From Stenotrophomonas sp. Iso1 (lineage in GTDB: Bacteria > Pseudomonadota > Gammaproteobacteria > Xanthomonadales > Xanthomonadaceae), in contig NZ_JAODBT010000003.1 in NCBI RefSeq assembly GCF_027497995.1, forward strand, positions 434,001-498,000: a stretch of DNA of 64,000 nucleotides, in the 5' to 3' direction. The translations under genes were made by a program, and so were the position numbers. The notes beneath the pieces were generated by a model. It did not search any database. It saw only the letters and a list, made by a program, of their open reading frames with translations, and was not told the DNA's origin. Shown piece after piece: positions 16,420 to 24,822 of this stretch (the stretch's first letter is position 1; every line of letters starts with the position of its first letter).

Positions 16420-16737
16420 ATGAATCTCTCTTTCGTCAACCTCCGCAAGTTCTGTCTTCCTGCCGCTGCTGTCGTAGTCGCCGCGAGTCTGAGCGGCTGC
16501 CTGACGACGCCTGGCCCCACCGTTGCCGGCGACGGCCGCTGCGATGACACGCAATCGCAATGGGCCGTGGGTCAACCCGGCAACGAAGCGAACATCCGCC
16601 GCCTCAAGAGTGAAAGCGGCGCTGGGCTGCTGAATCCGATTGGCCCGGGCACCATCGTTTCGCGTGACATCCGCCAGGATCGTTTACGCGTGTTCCTGGA
16701 TGCGGCCAATGTGATTACCGCCGTGCGCTGCGAGTGA
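16420..16737 (+). CDS. Peptidase-inhibitor I78-family lipoprotein
   Basis: A 105-residue lipoprotein. The signal peptide ends in the lipobox L-S-G-C with the lipidated cysteine at position 27. The mature part has the I78 pattern: a conserved Cys (GRCDD), GNEANIRRLKSESGA, RDIRQDRLRVFLDAANVITAVRC. Family members inhibit serine peptidases such as elastase- and trypsin-like enzymes, and a periplasmic protective role is likely. It is a single-gene unit. Confidence 0.82.
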   Translation: MNLSFVNLRKFCLPAAAVVVAASLSGCLTTPGPTVAGDGRCDDTQSQWAVGQPGNEANIRRLKSESGAGLLNPIGPGTIVSRDIRQDRLRVFLDAANVITAVRCE

Positions 16738-16800
16738 TTGATGGGTTTGGGTGGCTCGATACGTTGACGTGTGAGCCGCAGCAAACTCGACGATAGATTC

Positions 16801-16918
16801 GTAGTCCGGGTATGCGGCGCACCCGGGAACAGTCATTCAGAGCCACGATCTGTTGATCAATGCCACGCCTGTCGACGTGCTGCCTCCGCTGAGGATGCGC
16901 TGCGCTTACCCGGGCTAC
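16801..16918. repeat. Pair of facing GTAG-type REP elements
   Basis: At 16801 on the plus strand, GTAG is followed by CCGGGT and ACCCGG arms. At 16918 reading left on the minus strand, GTAGCCCGGGTAAGCGCAGC begins a second copy. The two face each other about 60 bp apart. The wider gap 16738-17224 also holds low-complexity intergenic repeats (ATCCCTTCTCCCG, CCCCGTAGGGGCGGATGAGG, CCTCTACCGCTTGCGGGAG) and no gene that I can support. Confidence 0.65.
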
Positions 16919-17224
16919 GGGGCTACGCACCAATTGCAGGAAGAATGACTGACCCCATCCCTTCTCCCGTTTACGGGGTGAAGGCATGCGGCTTACGAGC
17001 CACTGGCTCGTGCATGACTGAACGCTACGCACGCTGTGCGTGGCTGGGGCGCGGAGCGAGGTGCCCCGTAGGGGCGGATGAGGGCGTGTGAGCGCGTGCT
17101 GTGATTTACAGCGGGCTTTGGAAACGTTGATGCCTGCTCCCAGCAACCCGGCTTCGACCTGCCCTCACCTCAACCCCTCTACCGCTTGCGGGAGAGGGGC
17201 TCAAGCGGAGCAATGCAGCCCCGC

Positions 17225-17563
17225 TCAATCGCCGGTTTTATCTTTGATGGTGGTGCTGGGGCCGTTGGCCTTGACGCTGGTGATACCGGCTTCGCGTCCC
17301 GCTTGTGAGGCGTACAACTGGCTGCTGCCGATCACCTGATGATTGGCTGCCTTGAGATTGAAATGATGGCGTCCGTCGCTGCTGGTCTTGCGCTCGTAAC
17401 GCGCTTCATCCGGGCTGTTTTTCTGTACCGAGGCAATGCCGTTTTCTGCGGCAGGTCGTGCGGTGTAGCGCTCACTGGTGAGAATCACCTCGGCATTGCC
17501 TGCCTTGAGCACGAAGTAAAACTGACCGTCACTGCTCTTGTCCAACTCGTACCAACCCGCCAT
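17225..17563 (-). CDS. YegP-family protein, two DUF1508 repeats
   Basis: A 112-residue protein made of two tandem DUF1508 modules: GWYELDKSSDGQFYFVLKAGNAEVILTSE and KTSSDGRHHFNLKAANHQVIGSSQ, each preceding an AGI- or NGI-containing helix (ENGIASVQKNSP, EAGITSVKANGP). It is a small cytoplasmic protein of the E. coli YegP type with unknown molecular role. The second of two adjacent ATG codons is used here; the first is equally possible. Confidence 0.88.
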   Translation of the reverse strand: MAGWYELDKSSDGQFYFVLKAGNAEVILTSERYTARPAAENGIASVQKNSPDEARYERKTSSDGRHHFNLKAANHQVIGSSQLYASQAGREAGITSVKANGPSTTIKDKTGD

Positions 17564-17693
17564 CACGATTCCCCTTCTGAGGATGATGCCGGCATGCGGT
17601 CACGCTGATAGCACAACCGCATGCAAGGCTGTGAGCCCGGATACCCGGACGGATGAGGCCGCAATCTGCTGCGGCCGCCCGTCGGACTTTACC

Positions 17694-17954
17694 TTAATCT
17701 TCCTGCCGCCCCAGCCACGCCAATTTGCGGTCGCGCGGGAGCCGTTTCAGCTCCCACTCGGCCCGCGAGGCGGCGGAACGGTCGGCATAGGCCCGCTGGC
17801 CCAGAATGCGCAACGGTGGGTGCGCCCGTGTGTAGCGCGCACCCTTGCCACTGAGGTGAACCCGGAACCGTGCTTCCACGTCGGTACTGATGCCCGCGTA
17901 GTAACTGCCATCACTGCATTCGAGCAGATACAGGAACCAGCCAGCGGCGGTCAT
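17694..17954 (-). CDS. GIY-YIG nuclease-superfamily small protein
   Basis: An 86-residue stand-alone GIY-YIG domain of the UPF0213/YhbQ kind. The motifs are [18 protein letters not shown] (strand one and two, with the second tyrosine and glycine), the Arg-containing helix [21 protein letters not shown], and the catalytic Glu in [10 protein letters not shown]. These proteins may cut or bind branched DNA, but a function is not established for most. It is 19 bp upstream of the next gene on the same strand. Confidence 0.88.
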   Translation of the reverse strand: MTAAGWFLYLLECSDGSYYAGISTDVEARFRVHLSGKGARYTRAHPPLRILGQRAYADRSAASRAEWELKRLPRDRKLAWLGRQED

Positions 17955-17973
17955 GCAGGCTCCGGGTGACCCA

Positions 17974-18420
17974 TTACAGGCTGGCGGCGTCGGCGATCTT
18001 GCACAGGCCCTCGCCCACGGCCTTGTTGGAGGTCAACTGCCCGCCCTTGATGCTGAAACGCACTTCGACACGGACGGTGCCATCGCCCTGGCGGCGCACA
18101 GTGGTACGCAGCGGCACGGTCGAACCGCCGCCGCCTCGCACCGGGTTTTCTGCGGCGATGTAGCCGGTCTGCTCGTTCGGGTAGACCCCGACCATCCCTT
18201 CTGCCTCGATCGCAGCCACCGTCTTGGCGAATGCATCGGCGTAGCTGATGCCTTCGTGGTCGGTGGAGGCCAGGAACTGCTTGCCGGTGGTGAAGCCGCC
18301 GGCCACCGAAAGGTTCTGCAGGCAGCCGCTGCCCGAATCCACAACCGGCTTTTTGGCGGCAACTGCCATCGACGGGGCCAGCATCAGTGCCAACGCCATG
18401 GTGCAAATACGGGTACGCAT
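17974..18420 (-). CDS. Secreted protein of unknown function
   Basis: A 148-residue protein with a signal peptide ([20 protein letters not shown]). The ATG at 18420 places it at the N-terminus and is preceded by GGGAGAAGGAAG, a strong ribosome-binding site. The mature part has [14 protein letters not shown], a glycine run (RGGGGST), and a C-terminal CKIADA, giving two cysteines that could form a disulfide. I do not recognise a family. It may be transcribed with the GIY-YIG gene just downstream. Confidence 0.7.
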   Translation of the reverse strand: MRTRICTMALALMLAPSMAVAAKKPVVDSGSGCLQNLSVAGGFTTGKQFLASTDHEGISYADAFAKTVAAIEAEGMVGVYPNEQTGYIAAENPVRGGGGSTVPLRTTVRRQGDGTVRVEVRFSIKGGQLTSNKAVGEGLCKIADAASL

Positions 18421-18495
18421 CACTTCCTTCTCCCTGGTACGGTGATTTTTATTGGCTTCCTGCCGGGTGAGACGCATTCCCCTGTCGCCACAGCA

Positions 18496-18518
18496 GGCGG
18501 GGGCTGCTTGCCCCCGCC
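18496..18518 (-). terminator. GC-rich hairpin after DAHP synthase
   Basis: GGCGGGGGC and GCCCCCGCC form perfect 9-bp arms with a 5-base loop, about 55 bases past the DAHP synthase stop. There is no T-run on either strand, so it may be Rho-assisted or only a 3' stabilising structure. Confidence 0.45.
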
Positions 18519-18572
18519 GCGTAAATTACTTGGACAGGCCGCTCCACGCCAGTGGAACTGTCACGCATTGGC

Positions 18573-19646
18573 TCAGGCGGCCACTTCCAGCTGGGTACGG
18601 CGTCGCTCGCGCACGGCCTCGGCCAAACGCTGCAGCACCTGCACGGTGCTGTCCCAGTCGATGCAGCCATCGGTGATGCTCTGCCCGTATACCAGCGGCT
18701 GGCCTTCCACCAGTTCCTGACGGCCGGCGACCAAATGGCTTTCGATCATTACCCCAACCACACGCCGCTCACCGCCGCGCAGCTGGGCGGCAATGTCATC
18801 AATCACCTTGGGCTGGTTTTCCGGATTCTTGCTGCTGTTGGCGTGGCTGGCGTCGATCATCAGCCGTGCTGGCAGGTGCGACTTGGCCAGTACTTCACTG
18901 GCGGCCTGCACGCTGGCGGCGTCGAAGTTGGGGGTCTTGCCGCCGCGCAGGATCACGTGGCAATCCGGGTTGCCCTGGGTAGCGACGATGGCGGTGCCGC
19001 CCTCCTTGGTCACCGACAGGAAGTGATGCGGATGCGAGGCTGCACCGACGGCGTCGGTGGCTATCTTCACATCGCCGGTGGTGCCGTTCTTGAAGCCCAC
19101 CGGGCATGACAGCCCCGAGGCCAGCTCGCGGTGCACCTGGCTCTCGGTGGTGCGCGCGCCGATGGCGCCCCAGGCCACCAGGTCGGCGATGTACTGGGGC
19201 GAGATCACGTCCAGGAACTCCACGCCGGCCGGCAGACCCAGGCGGTTGATGTCACGCAACAGGCCACGCGCCACGCGCAGTCCCTTGTTGATGTTGAAGC
19301 TGCCGTCCAGGTCCGGGTCGTTGATCAGGCCCTTCCAGCCCACCGTGGTGCGCGGCTTCTCGAAGTACACACGCATGACGATTTCCAGTTCACCGCCGAG
19401 TGCATCACGCAGCGGGCGCAGGCGCTGTGCGTATTCCATCGCCGCGACCGGGTCGTGGATGGAGCACGGCCCGACCACGACGGCAAGGCGGTCATCCTGA
19501 CCGTGCAGGATGCGGTGCAAGGACGCACGGGCGTCGGCCACGGTTTGCGAGGTTTCATCGTCACAGGGCAGCAGGGACAGCAGCTGCGCCGGTGGGGTCA
19601 ACGGTTCAAGTTTGCGGATACGAAGGTCATCGGTGTGGGGGGGCAT
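18573..19646 (-). CDS. aroG: 3-deoxy-7-phosphoheptulonate synthase, class I (DAHP synthase)
   Basis: A 357-residue enzyme of the AroF/G/H type. Motifs include VVVGPCSIHDP, MRVYFEKPRTTVGWKGL, PVGFKNGTTGDV, HFLSVTKEGG and MIDASHANSSKNPENQP. It condenses phosphoenolpyruvate with erythrose 4-phosphate, the first committed step of aromatic amino acid synthesis. The allosteric class (Phe, Tyr or Trp sensitive) cannot be read here, so the symbol is a paralogue-level guess. The gene is preceded by an intrinsic terminator and a short leader frame rich in Phe, Tyr and Trp codons, which implies transcription attenuation by aromatic supply. Confidence 0.96.
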   Translation of the reverse strand: MPPHTDDLRIRKLEPLTPPAQLLSLLPCDDETSQTVADARASLHRILHGQDDRLAVVVGPCSIHDPVAAMEYAQRLRPLRDALGGELEIVMRVYFEKPRTTVGWKGLINDPDLDGSFNINKGLRVARGLLRDINRLGLPAGVEFLDVISPQYIADLVAWGAIGARTTESQVHRELASGLSCPVGFKNGTTGDVKIATDAVGAASHPHHFLSVTKEGGTAIVATQGNPDCHVILRGGKTPNFDAASVQAASEVLAKSHLPARLMIDASHANSSKNPENQPKVIDDIAAQLRGGERRVVGVMIESHLVAGRQELVEGQPLVYGQSITDGCIDWDSTVQVLQRLAEAVRERRRTQLEVAA

Positions 19647-19698
19647 TGCAGGGACTCCAGTTCAAAACGTGAAGGTTTTGCCCCAGCAGTGGCGGCAT

Positions 19699-19726
19699 AA
19701 AAAAAGCCGCCAGGTGTGCTGGCGGC
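19699..19726 (-). terminator. Attenuator terminator in the DAHP synthase leader
   Basis: On the minus strand GCCGCCAGC at 19726-19718 begins a stem that closes with TGGCGGC and ends in seven T, then the aroG start follows about 50 bases later. The 5' arm CCGCCAGC is also exactly complementary to GCTGGCGG at 19784-19777 inside the leader frame, so a competing antiterminator can form. Confidence 0.85.
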
Positions 19727-19753
19727 TTTTCGGGAATGCATCTGAAAGTTTCT

Positions 19754-19834
19754 TCAGGGTGAGCGCAGTCCTTCCTCCGCCAGCGGCTTCGGAAAGTAAT
19801 ACCAAAAGTAAAAGCTGGCGCGGGCTGCGTTCAT
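19754..19834 (-). CDS. Aromatic leader peptide of the DAHP synthase attenuator
   Basis: A 26-codon frame (ATG 19834, TGA 19754-19756) contains seven consecutive aromatic residues in FYFWYYF at positions 8-14, covering all three aromatic amino acids. It lies just before a terminator hairpin and the DAHP synthase gene. Codons 17-20 (Pro-Leu-Ala-Glu) carry GCTGGCGG, which can pair with the terminator's 5' arm. Stalling at the aromatic codons would leave that segment free and prevent termination; a ribosome reaching the stop codon would cover it and allow termination. No Shine-Dalgarno site is visible before the ATG, and a TATCAAT box 10-16 bases upstream raises the possibility of a leaderless transcript. 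Role inferred from architecture. Confidence 0.85.
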   Translation of the reverse strand: MNAARASFYFWYYFPKPLAEEGLRSP

Positions 19835-19858
19835 GGGGAGCATTGATAACACGGTTTT

Positions 19859-20264
19859 TTGTGCGATGCGACAGTTTCACAGGCAACAGACAGCGGCGCC
19901 ACGACGTACGGTTGCCGGGCCCGACAACCGTACGTCCCCCTTCCAGCTGCCATCGTCGCCCTGTATCAGGGTCACCTGTCTTCGTCCGACCGCAACTCGG
20001 CCGGTGTCAGCGTGGCCAAATGCGATCGCGCACTGGATACGCAGGTGTTCGACGTCTCCGCGTTACCGGCGATCAGTCGTGCAGCGACGCTGTATGGATA
20101 TGTCCGGCGGCTTCCTGGCCAACGGGCGCGGCAGGCCGATCACCTATAGCTGCCGCAAGAGTAACAACCAGCAATGGAGTGGCATCACCCCCAGCGACAA
20201 TCTGTTGTTGACGATGCTCACCGCCAACAATCTGGTTGTGCTGCGTAGCTTGAACATCGAGTGA
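19859..20264 (+). pseudogene. Possible frameshifted remnant of a small secreted-type gene
   Basis: Frame 2 up to about 20090 reads SSSDRNSAGVSVAKCDRAL, then DTQVFDVSALPAISRAATLYG. Frame 3 beyond it reads DMSGGFLANGRGRPITYSC, then NNLLLTMLTANNLVVLRSLNIE-like sequence to a TGA at 20262-20264. The composition of both halves looks protein-like and the join is at one point, so a single frameshift is likely. The family is not recognised and no signal peptide survives. This could instead be chance open sequence. Confidence 0.35.
19905..19934. repeat. Long perfect dyad, 10-bp arms with inner palindrome
   Basis: CGTACGGTTG and CAACCGTACG flank an inner CGGGCCCG palindrome with a single C/A mismatch between the two, so almost all 30 bases can pair. 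It lies upstream of the aromatic leader (minus strand) and inside the remnant frame on the plus strand. Confidence 0.75.
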
Positions 20265-20271
20265 TCCGCCT

Positions 20272-20311
20272 CGCTCAGGGTGCCGCCTCGGGCAGGGCGA
20301 CACCCTGAGCG
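20272..20311. terminator. Inverted repeat, possible terminator
   Basis: CGCTCAGGGTG (20272-20282) pairs perfectly with CACCCTGAGCG (20301-20311). It follows the stop of the remnant gene and has no T-run. Confidence 0.4.
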
Positions 20312-20485
20312 ATATCCGCAGCGCCTCACCGTTATGGCGGCGCTCTCCGATACACAGAAATCGGAACTGGGGGCACTGGGGCTGTGCGCGGCACATTGAT
20401 TCGCGCCAGCCGCCATCGCCACCCGTGGTTCACTCCGTCGGCGCCATACTCACGCCCTCGCTGACTGCCCGCGCATGGCCAAGAC

Positions 20486-20926
20486 ATGAACACTGCCAAC
20501 AACGATCCCCTGCAGATCGCCTGCCCGCATTGCAACGCCATCAACCGCGTACCCGCCGCACGCCTGACCCAATCGCCGTCGTGCGGTCGCTGCCACAATG
20601 CCTTGTTCACCGCGACGCCGATGTCGCTGACCACGGCCAACTTCGACACGCATGCCAGTCGCTCGCAGATTCCGTTGCTGGTCGATTTCTGGGCGGCTTG
20701 GTGTGGCCCCTGCCGACAGATGGCACCAGAGTTCACCAAGGCTGCCGCGCAACTGGAACCACAGATGCGGTTGGGCAAAGTGGACACCGAGGCCGAACCC
20801 GCCCTGGCTTCGCGCTTCGGCATCCGCAGCATTCCCACCATGGTATTGATTCGGGATGGGCGCGAGATCGCGCGCCAGTCCGGTGTCATGCCGGCCAACA
20901 GCATCGTGCAATGGGCACAGCGTTAA
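20486..20926 (+). CDS. trxC: Thioredoxin 2 with N-terminal zinc ribbon
   Basis: A 146-residue thioredoxin of the TrxC type. The N-terminus has two CxxC pairs (CPHC at 13-16 and CGRC at 33-36) that bind zinc. The thioredoxin domain carries WCGPC with the usual preceding FWAA and the cis-proline loop SIPTMVLI. It reduces cytoplasmic disulfides and is typically linked to oxidative stress in Proteobacteria. It stands alone between the remnant region and a LysR gene. Confidence 0.95.
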   Translation: MNTANNDPLQIACPHCNAINRVPAARLTQSPSCGRCHNALFTATPMSLTTANFDTHASRSQIPLLVDFWAAWCGPCRQMAPEFTKAAAQLEPQMRLGKVDTEAEPALASRFGIRSIPTMVLIRDGREIARQSGVMPANSIVQWAQR

Positions 20927-21368
20927 CCCATTCACGGTTTCGCGGTAGCGCCGAGCCAGACCCGGCAACCCGTATCCTCCGCGCAGCGTGGCTGCGCCCT
21001 ACATTCGCATTGAAAGTCTTGGCATCCGTTCGCGCGGAACCCCGGGGCGCATTCACTTGCCCGGGCGACGCAAGCCGACTGTCACATCTGCCCCAACAGA
21101 AGCTGCGGGCTCGCCGAGTGTTTCATTGAGAAACACTTCGTCCGCTCGCCTTCACGAAGGCTACCCGTCGCGCGCCACCAACGGCGGGCATTCCCCGCTT
21201 GCGCGCACCTGCTTGCGTCCCAGATGCCCGCCTGAAAGACGCAACGGCATGCACTTGAACAGAACGCATTGATTGCATCGCTCATCGCTATCGGCGGAAA
21301 AAGTATCGCCATACTGGTCCCGCCATTCTGGCCAGCGTTGCAACCTCCCCTTCGTGTGAGCGTGCGTC
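20927..21368. other. Intergenic region with two inverted repeats
   Basis: The 442-bp gap has no supported gene. It contains an 8-bp perfect dyad AGTGTTTC / GAAACACT with a 5-base spacer (21117-21137) and a 9-bp pair GGCGGGCAT / ATGCCCGCC (21183-21191, 21224-21232). Either could be an operator or hairpin ahead of the LysR gene. Confidence 0.6.
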
Positions 21369-22283
21369 ATGCGTACCGATTCCCGTCTTGTCCAAATGTT
21401 CGTTGCCGTCGCGGACACCCTGTCCTTCACTCGAGGGGCTGAGACACTGCATGTCGCACAGCCGTGGCTGTCTTCACAGATCCGAAAACTGGAAGCACAG
21501 CTTGGGTTCGATCTGTTCATCCGCGATAGCCGTCGCGTGGCATTGAGCGAACAAGGTAAAGCGTTGCGTGGCCCAGCCCATGCGGTGATGCAGTCGCTGG
21601 AGGAATTCAGCGCCTGCGCCAGCATGCTGCGCATCCGAGAGGACCGCCCGCTGTTGCGCATCGGATTGCCTCCCTACTCGCATCTGTTCGCCAAAAGAGT
21701 GGCCCTGCTGGAACGCTTCGCTCAGCTGCAGCCAAAAATCCAGATTGAAATCGTGCTCGGCTGGAGCCCGGAATTGGTTGAGCGTGTGGCGACCGGCACT
21801 TTGGACATGGCGTTCACCGTGGGCGAGGTCATCGACCCCCTACTCGACTATCACCTCATCAGCCTTGCGCCATGTCACCTGTGTTGCCGTAGTGACGATC
21901 CCCTGGCTGCGCTCAAGGTCGTGCACAGCGCCGACCTCCACGGCAGGACGATCCTGTCCTTCGAGCGCGGATTGAATCCGGCGATGCATGAGCAGCTGTT
22001 CGGCGCCGCGCAGCGAGCCGGCGCGGTGCTGCAGGTGGATCACGAAATGATGAGCGACCTCTGGCTGCAACGCATTCTTGGTGGCGACGTGGTCGGCCTG
22101 AATTTCATTCGCAAGCCACCTTCACAACTGCGTGAGCGCTTGTGCATGCGTCCGTTCGCCGATGCCGACGACATTGCGCTGCGCCTGGTGCGTCGCCGCA
22201 GCCCACAGCAACCCGCGGTCGAGCTGTGCTGGCAAATCGCACTGGGCGCGGGCGCGACAAACAATCCGATAACGGCACGCTGA
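21369..22283 (+). CDS. LysR-family transcriptional regulator
   Basis: A 304-residue LysR protein. The N-terminal winged helix is clear (LVQMFVAVADTLSFTRGAETLHVAQPWLSSQIRKLEAQLGFDLF), and a periplasmic-binding-like effector domain follows. It lies directly upstream of, and in the same direction as, the acyl-CoA gene cluster at 22699-27118 and is the likely local regulator. The 415-bp gap between them would hold its binding site. The effector is unknown. Confidence 0.9.
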   Translation: MRTDSRLVQMFVAVADTLSFTRGAETLHVAQPWLSSQIRKLEAQLGFDLFIRDSRRVALSEQGKALRGPAHAVMQSLEEFSACASMLRIREDRPLLRIGLPPYSHLFAKRVALLERFAQLQPKIQIEIVLGWSPELVERVATGTLDMAFTVGEVIDPLLDYHLISLAPCHLCCRSDDPLAALKVVHSADLHGRTILSFERGLNPAMHEQLFGAAQRAGAVLQVDHEMMSDLWLQRILGGDVVGLNFIRKPPSQLRERLCMRPFADADDIALRLVRRRSPQQPAVELCWQIALGAGATNNPITAR

Positions 22284-22385
22284 AAGCAGCGCGTCATCCA
22301 GACGTGATTGTTATTGATTACCGTCAATTTCGTATTGGACGCCGCAGGCATCGATTCCGATAGTGGATTCCACTGATCGCGTCGC

Positions 22386-22473
22386 CTTGAACCTGTTCAC
22401 GCCCCAACCCTACGCAGAATTCCGAACAACGGGCCGGATGCGGCGTAAACCTTTGGGCGTGAACAGGTTCAAG
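22386..22473. repeat. 19-bp perfect inverted repeat
   Basis: CTTGAACCTGTTCACGCCC (22386-22404) recurs as its exact reverse complement at 22455-22473, 50 bases apart. It sits between the LysR gene and the acyl-CoA synthetase gene. The rest of the 22284-22698 gap shows no gene. Function unknown: operator, RNA hairpin or MITE-like remnant. Confidence 0.8.
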
Positions 22474-22698
22474 CAGACGCAGGATGCACGTCCCAGGCGG
22501 TTGCTGGCATACACATGCAGCAAGTACCCGACGTAACCGAACCCACGCACCGAGAAACAAGGGTGCAACCGGAACAACCCCGCAGTGGCCACTGTAGTAC
22601 TTGCGCATGACCCCCAAGGAAATGCTTGCCCACCTCGGCGACGCCACAACAGGCGCGCAGGCCATCAGCGGCAAACGACAGCAAGAGAGCACGTCCTG

Positions 22699-24822
22699 AT
22701 GAATGCACAATTGAAGACGCAGGTTGGCGCACACGCCGGTCTTGATGGCTTACTGCGCGCGCGTTCCATAGCGCTGGTTGGCGCGACCGAGCGCTCGGCA
22801 TGGTCCAACGGAGCTTTCGCCAACTTCGGCCGGCTCGGCTACGAAGGCAGCATCCACGTCGTCAACCCGAACGGTGGCCGCGTCCATGGCATCAACGCGG
22901 CTCCCTCCTGCCGTGCACTCGGCGAGCACGTGGATGCCGCCCTGCTCATGGTGCCCATGCGCGCGATCGAAGGAGTCTTGCAGGATCTGCACGAAGCCGG
23001 CATTGGCAATGCGGTGATCCTCACCTCCGGGTTCGCCGAAATGGGTGGTGATGGTGCGGGACGTCAGGCGTCACTGGCCACCGCTGCTCGCGCGAAAGGC
23101 ATTCATCTGCTGGGACCGAATTGCCTGGGCTTCATCAACTTCATTGACCGCGTGCCGATCTGGACGATCAACCTTCCCACCCGGCTCGCCGGCAATGTGG
23201 CTTTGGTGTCACAGAGTGGCGCCACGGCCAGCTACATCGCTGAGTTCGCTGGTCGCCAAGGCGTGGGCTTGAGTTACATCGTCTCCACCGGCAACGAGGC
23301 CGACCTCAATGTGGCGCGTGTCGTTGACTACATGGTTGACGATGAAGCCACGCGAGTCATCTGCCTGTTCCTCGAAACCTCCCGCGATGCGCAGACTCTC
23401 GCTGCTGCCGCACAGCGCGCCCTGAGCGCCGGCAAGCCCGTCATCGCGCTCAAGATCGGCACCAGTGAGATCACCGCCAAATCCGCTCAGGCGCACACCG
23501 GCTCGCTGGTTGGCGACGACCGCGTGTTCGATGCAGCGTGCAGACAACTGGGCATCATCCGTGTGCATTCGGTAGATGATCTTGTCGCCACGGCTGGCCT
23601 GTTGTCGCAAGTACGGCCACGTAGCGGCGGCGTTGGAGTACTGGCCATTTCCGGTGGCATCTGCGAGGTGGCCGCCGATCGTGCGGAAGTCATTGGCCTG
23701 CAGCTGGCTGAACTGTCGCCGCCCACCTGCGACGCATTGAAACAAGTGATGCCCGACTTCGGCACCCCGCACAATCCGCTGGATCTAACCGGCGCAGCGA
23801 TCCTTGAGCCTTCGCTGTTTGCGACCGGCATCCGCGCCCTGGCCAGCGATCCCGGCGTGGACCTGGTGGCTTGCCTGTTCGACATGCCAACCGGGCCCCT
23901 GCAAGGCTATTCCGAACAGGTCATCACTGAAGTGGGTGTCGGCTTCTCCGCCATCGGCAAACAAAGCGTTCTGCTCAGCGTGACGCCGCGTCCGGTGGTC
24001 GACTACAGTCGCCTGCTTGCCGAGCACCACGGCATTGCCTATGTCGCTGCGGGCGTGGACCGAGGCCTGTCGGCCATTGCCAGTGCGCAATGGTGGGCGC
24101 GTAAGCGCAAGGAGCACCAAGCGCCACATGTCGCCAACGGTGCTGCGCTGAACGATGCACGGCCCTCCACCGAACGGCAGACACTGGACTATCTCGCCAG
24201 CCACGGCGTACCGGTGATTACCGCACGCGTCGCCACCGATGCCGCGCAAGCGCACGCCATCGCCCATGACCTCGGTGGCCCGGTGGTGTTGAAGATCGCC
24301 TCGCCTGACATCGCCCACAAAAGCGATGTCGGCGGTGTTCAGCTGAATGTATCGCCCGCCAACGCGGCCGACGCCTATCAGCAGATCCGCGCCGCGGTAG
24401 CCGCATCGCGCCCCGACGCGCACATTGACGGCGTGATCATCTCGCCCATGCGCGACAAGGGCATCGAGCTGCTGGTCGGCATCGTCCGCGACCCGCAATG
24501 GGGGTTGGTACTTGCGGTCGGCCTGGGTGGCATCTGGGTGGAACTGCTCAAAGACACCAGCCTGCGTTTGCTGCCGGTAACACCTGATGACGTGCTAACG
24601 ATGCTGAGTGAACTGCGCGCATCGCGTTTGCTGGACGGCTATCGCGGCGGCATCCGGGTGGACCGCAACGAGGTGGCCGAAGTCATCACCCGCATCGGCA
24701 ACGCCGCTTTGGCACTGGGTCCGCAATTGCAGTCTCTGGAAGTCAATCCATTGCTGGCCACACCCGGTCATGTTGAAGCGCTGGACGGACTGACACTGTG
24801 GAACGTGGAGGATGCGCCTTGA
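22699..24822 (+). CDS. Acyl-CoA synthetase, NDP-forming, fused ATP-grasp type
   Basis: A 707-residue fused ADP-forming acyl-CoA synthetase. The CoA-binding Rossmann domain comes first (ARSIALVGATERSAWSN, VVNPNGG), then the CoA-ligase domain with the catalytic phospho-histidine in AHTGSLVGDD. The ATP-grasp domain is C-terminal (VLKIASPDIAHKSDVGGV, LVGIVRDPQWGLVLAVGLGG). It converts a carboxylic acid to its CoA thioester using ATP and yielding ADP. The ATG at 22699 gives the standard N-terminus; upstream residues are unrelated. It is coupled to the thiolase gene by a TTGA overlap. The acid substrate is not apparent. Confidence 0.92.
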   Translation: MNAQLKTQVGAHAGLDGLLRARSIALVGATERSAWSNGAFANFGRLGYEGSIHVVNPNGGRVHGINAAPSCRALGEHVDAALLMVPMRAIEGVLQDLHEAGIGNAVILTSGFAEMGGDGAGRQASLATAARAKGIHLLGPNCLGFINFIDRVPIWTINLPTRLAGNVALVSQSGATASYIAEFAGRQGVGLSYIVSTGNEADLNVARVVDYMVDDEATRVICLFLETSRDAQTLAAAAQRALSAGKPVIALKIGTSEITAKSAQAHTGSLVGDDRVFDAACRQLGIIRVHSVDDLVATAGLLSQVRPRSGGVGVLAISGGICEVAADRAEVIGLQLAELSPPTCDALKQVMPDFGTPHNPLDLTGAAILEPSLFATGIRALASDPGVDLVACLFDMPTGPLQGYSEQVITEVGVGFSAIGKQSVLLSVTPRPVVDYSRLLAEHHGIAYVAAGVDRGLSAIASAQWWARKRKEHQAPHVANGAALNDARPSTERQTLDYLASHGVPVITARVATDAAQAHAIAHDLGGPVVLKIASPDIAHKSDVGGVQLNVSPANAADAYQQIRAAVAASRPDAHIDGVIISPMRDKGIELLVGIVRDPQWGLVLAVGLGGIWVELLKDTSLRLLPVTPDDVLTMLSELRASRLLDGYRGGIRVDRNEVAEVITRIGNAALALGPQLQSLEVNPLLATPGHVEALDGLTLWNVEDAP

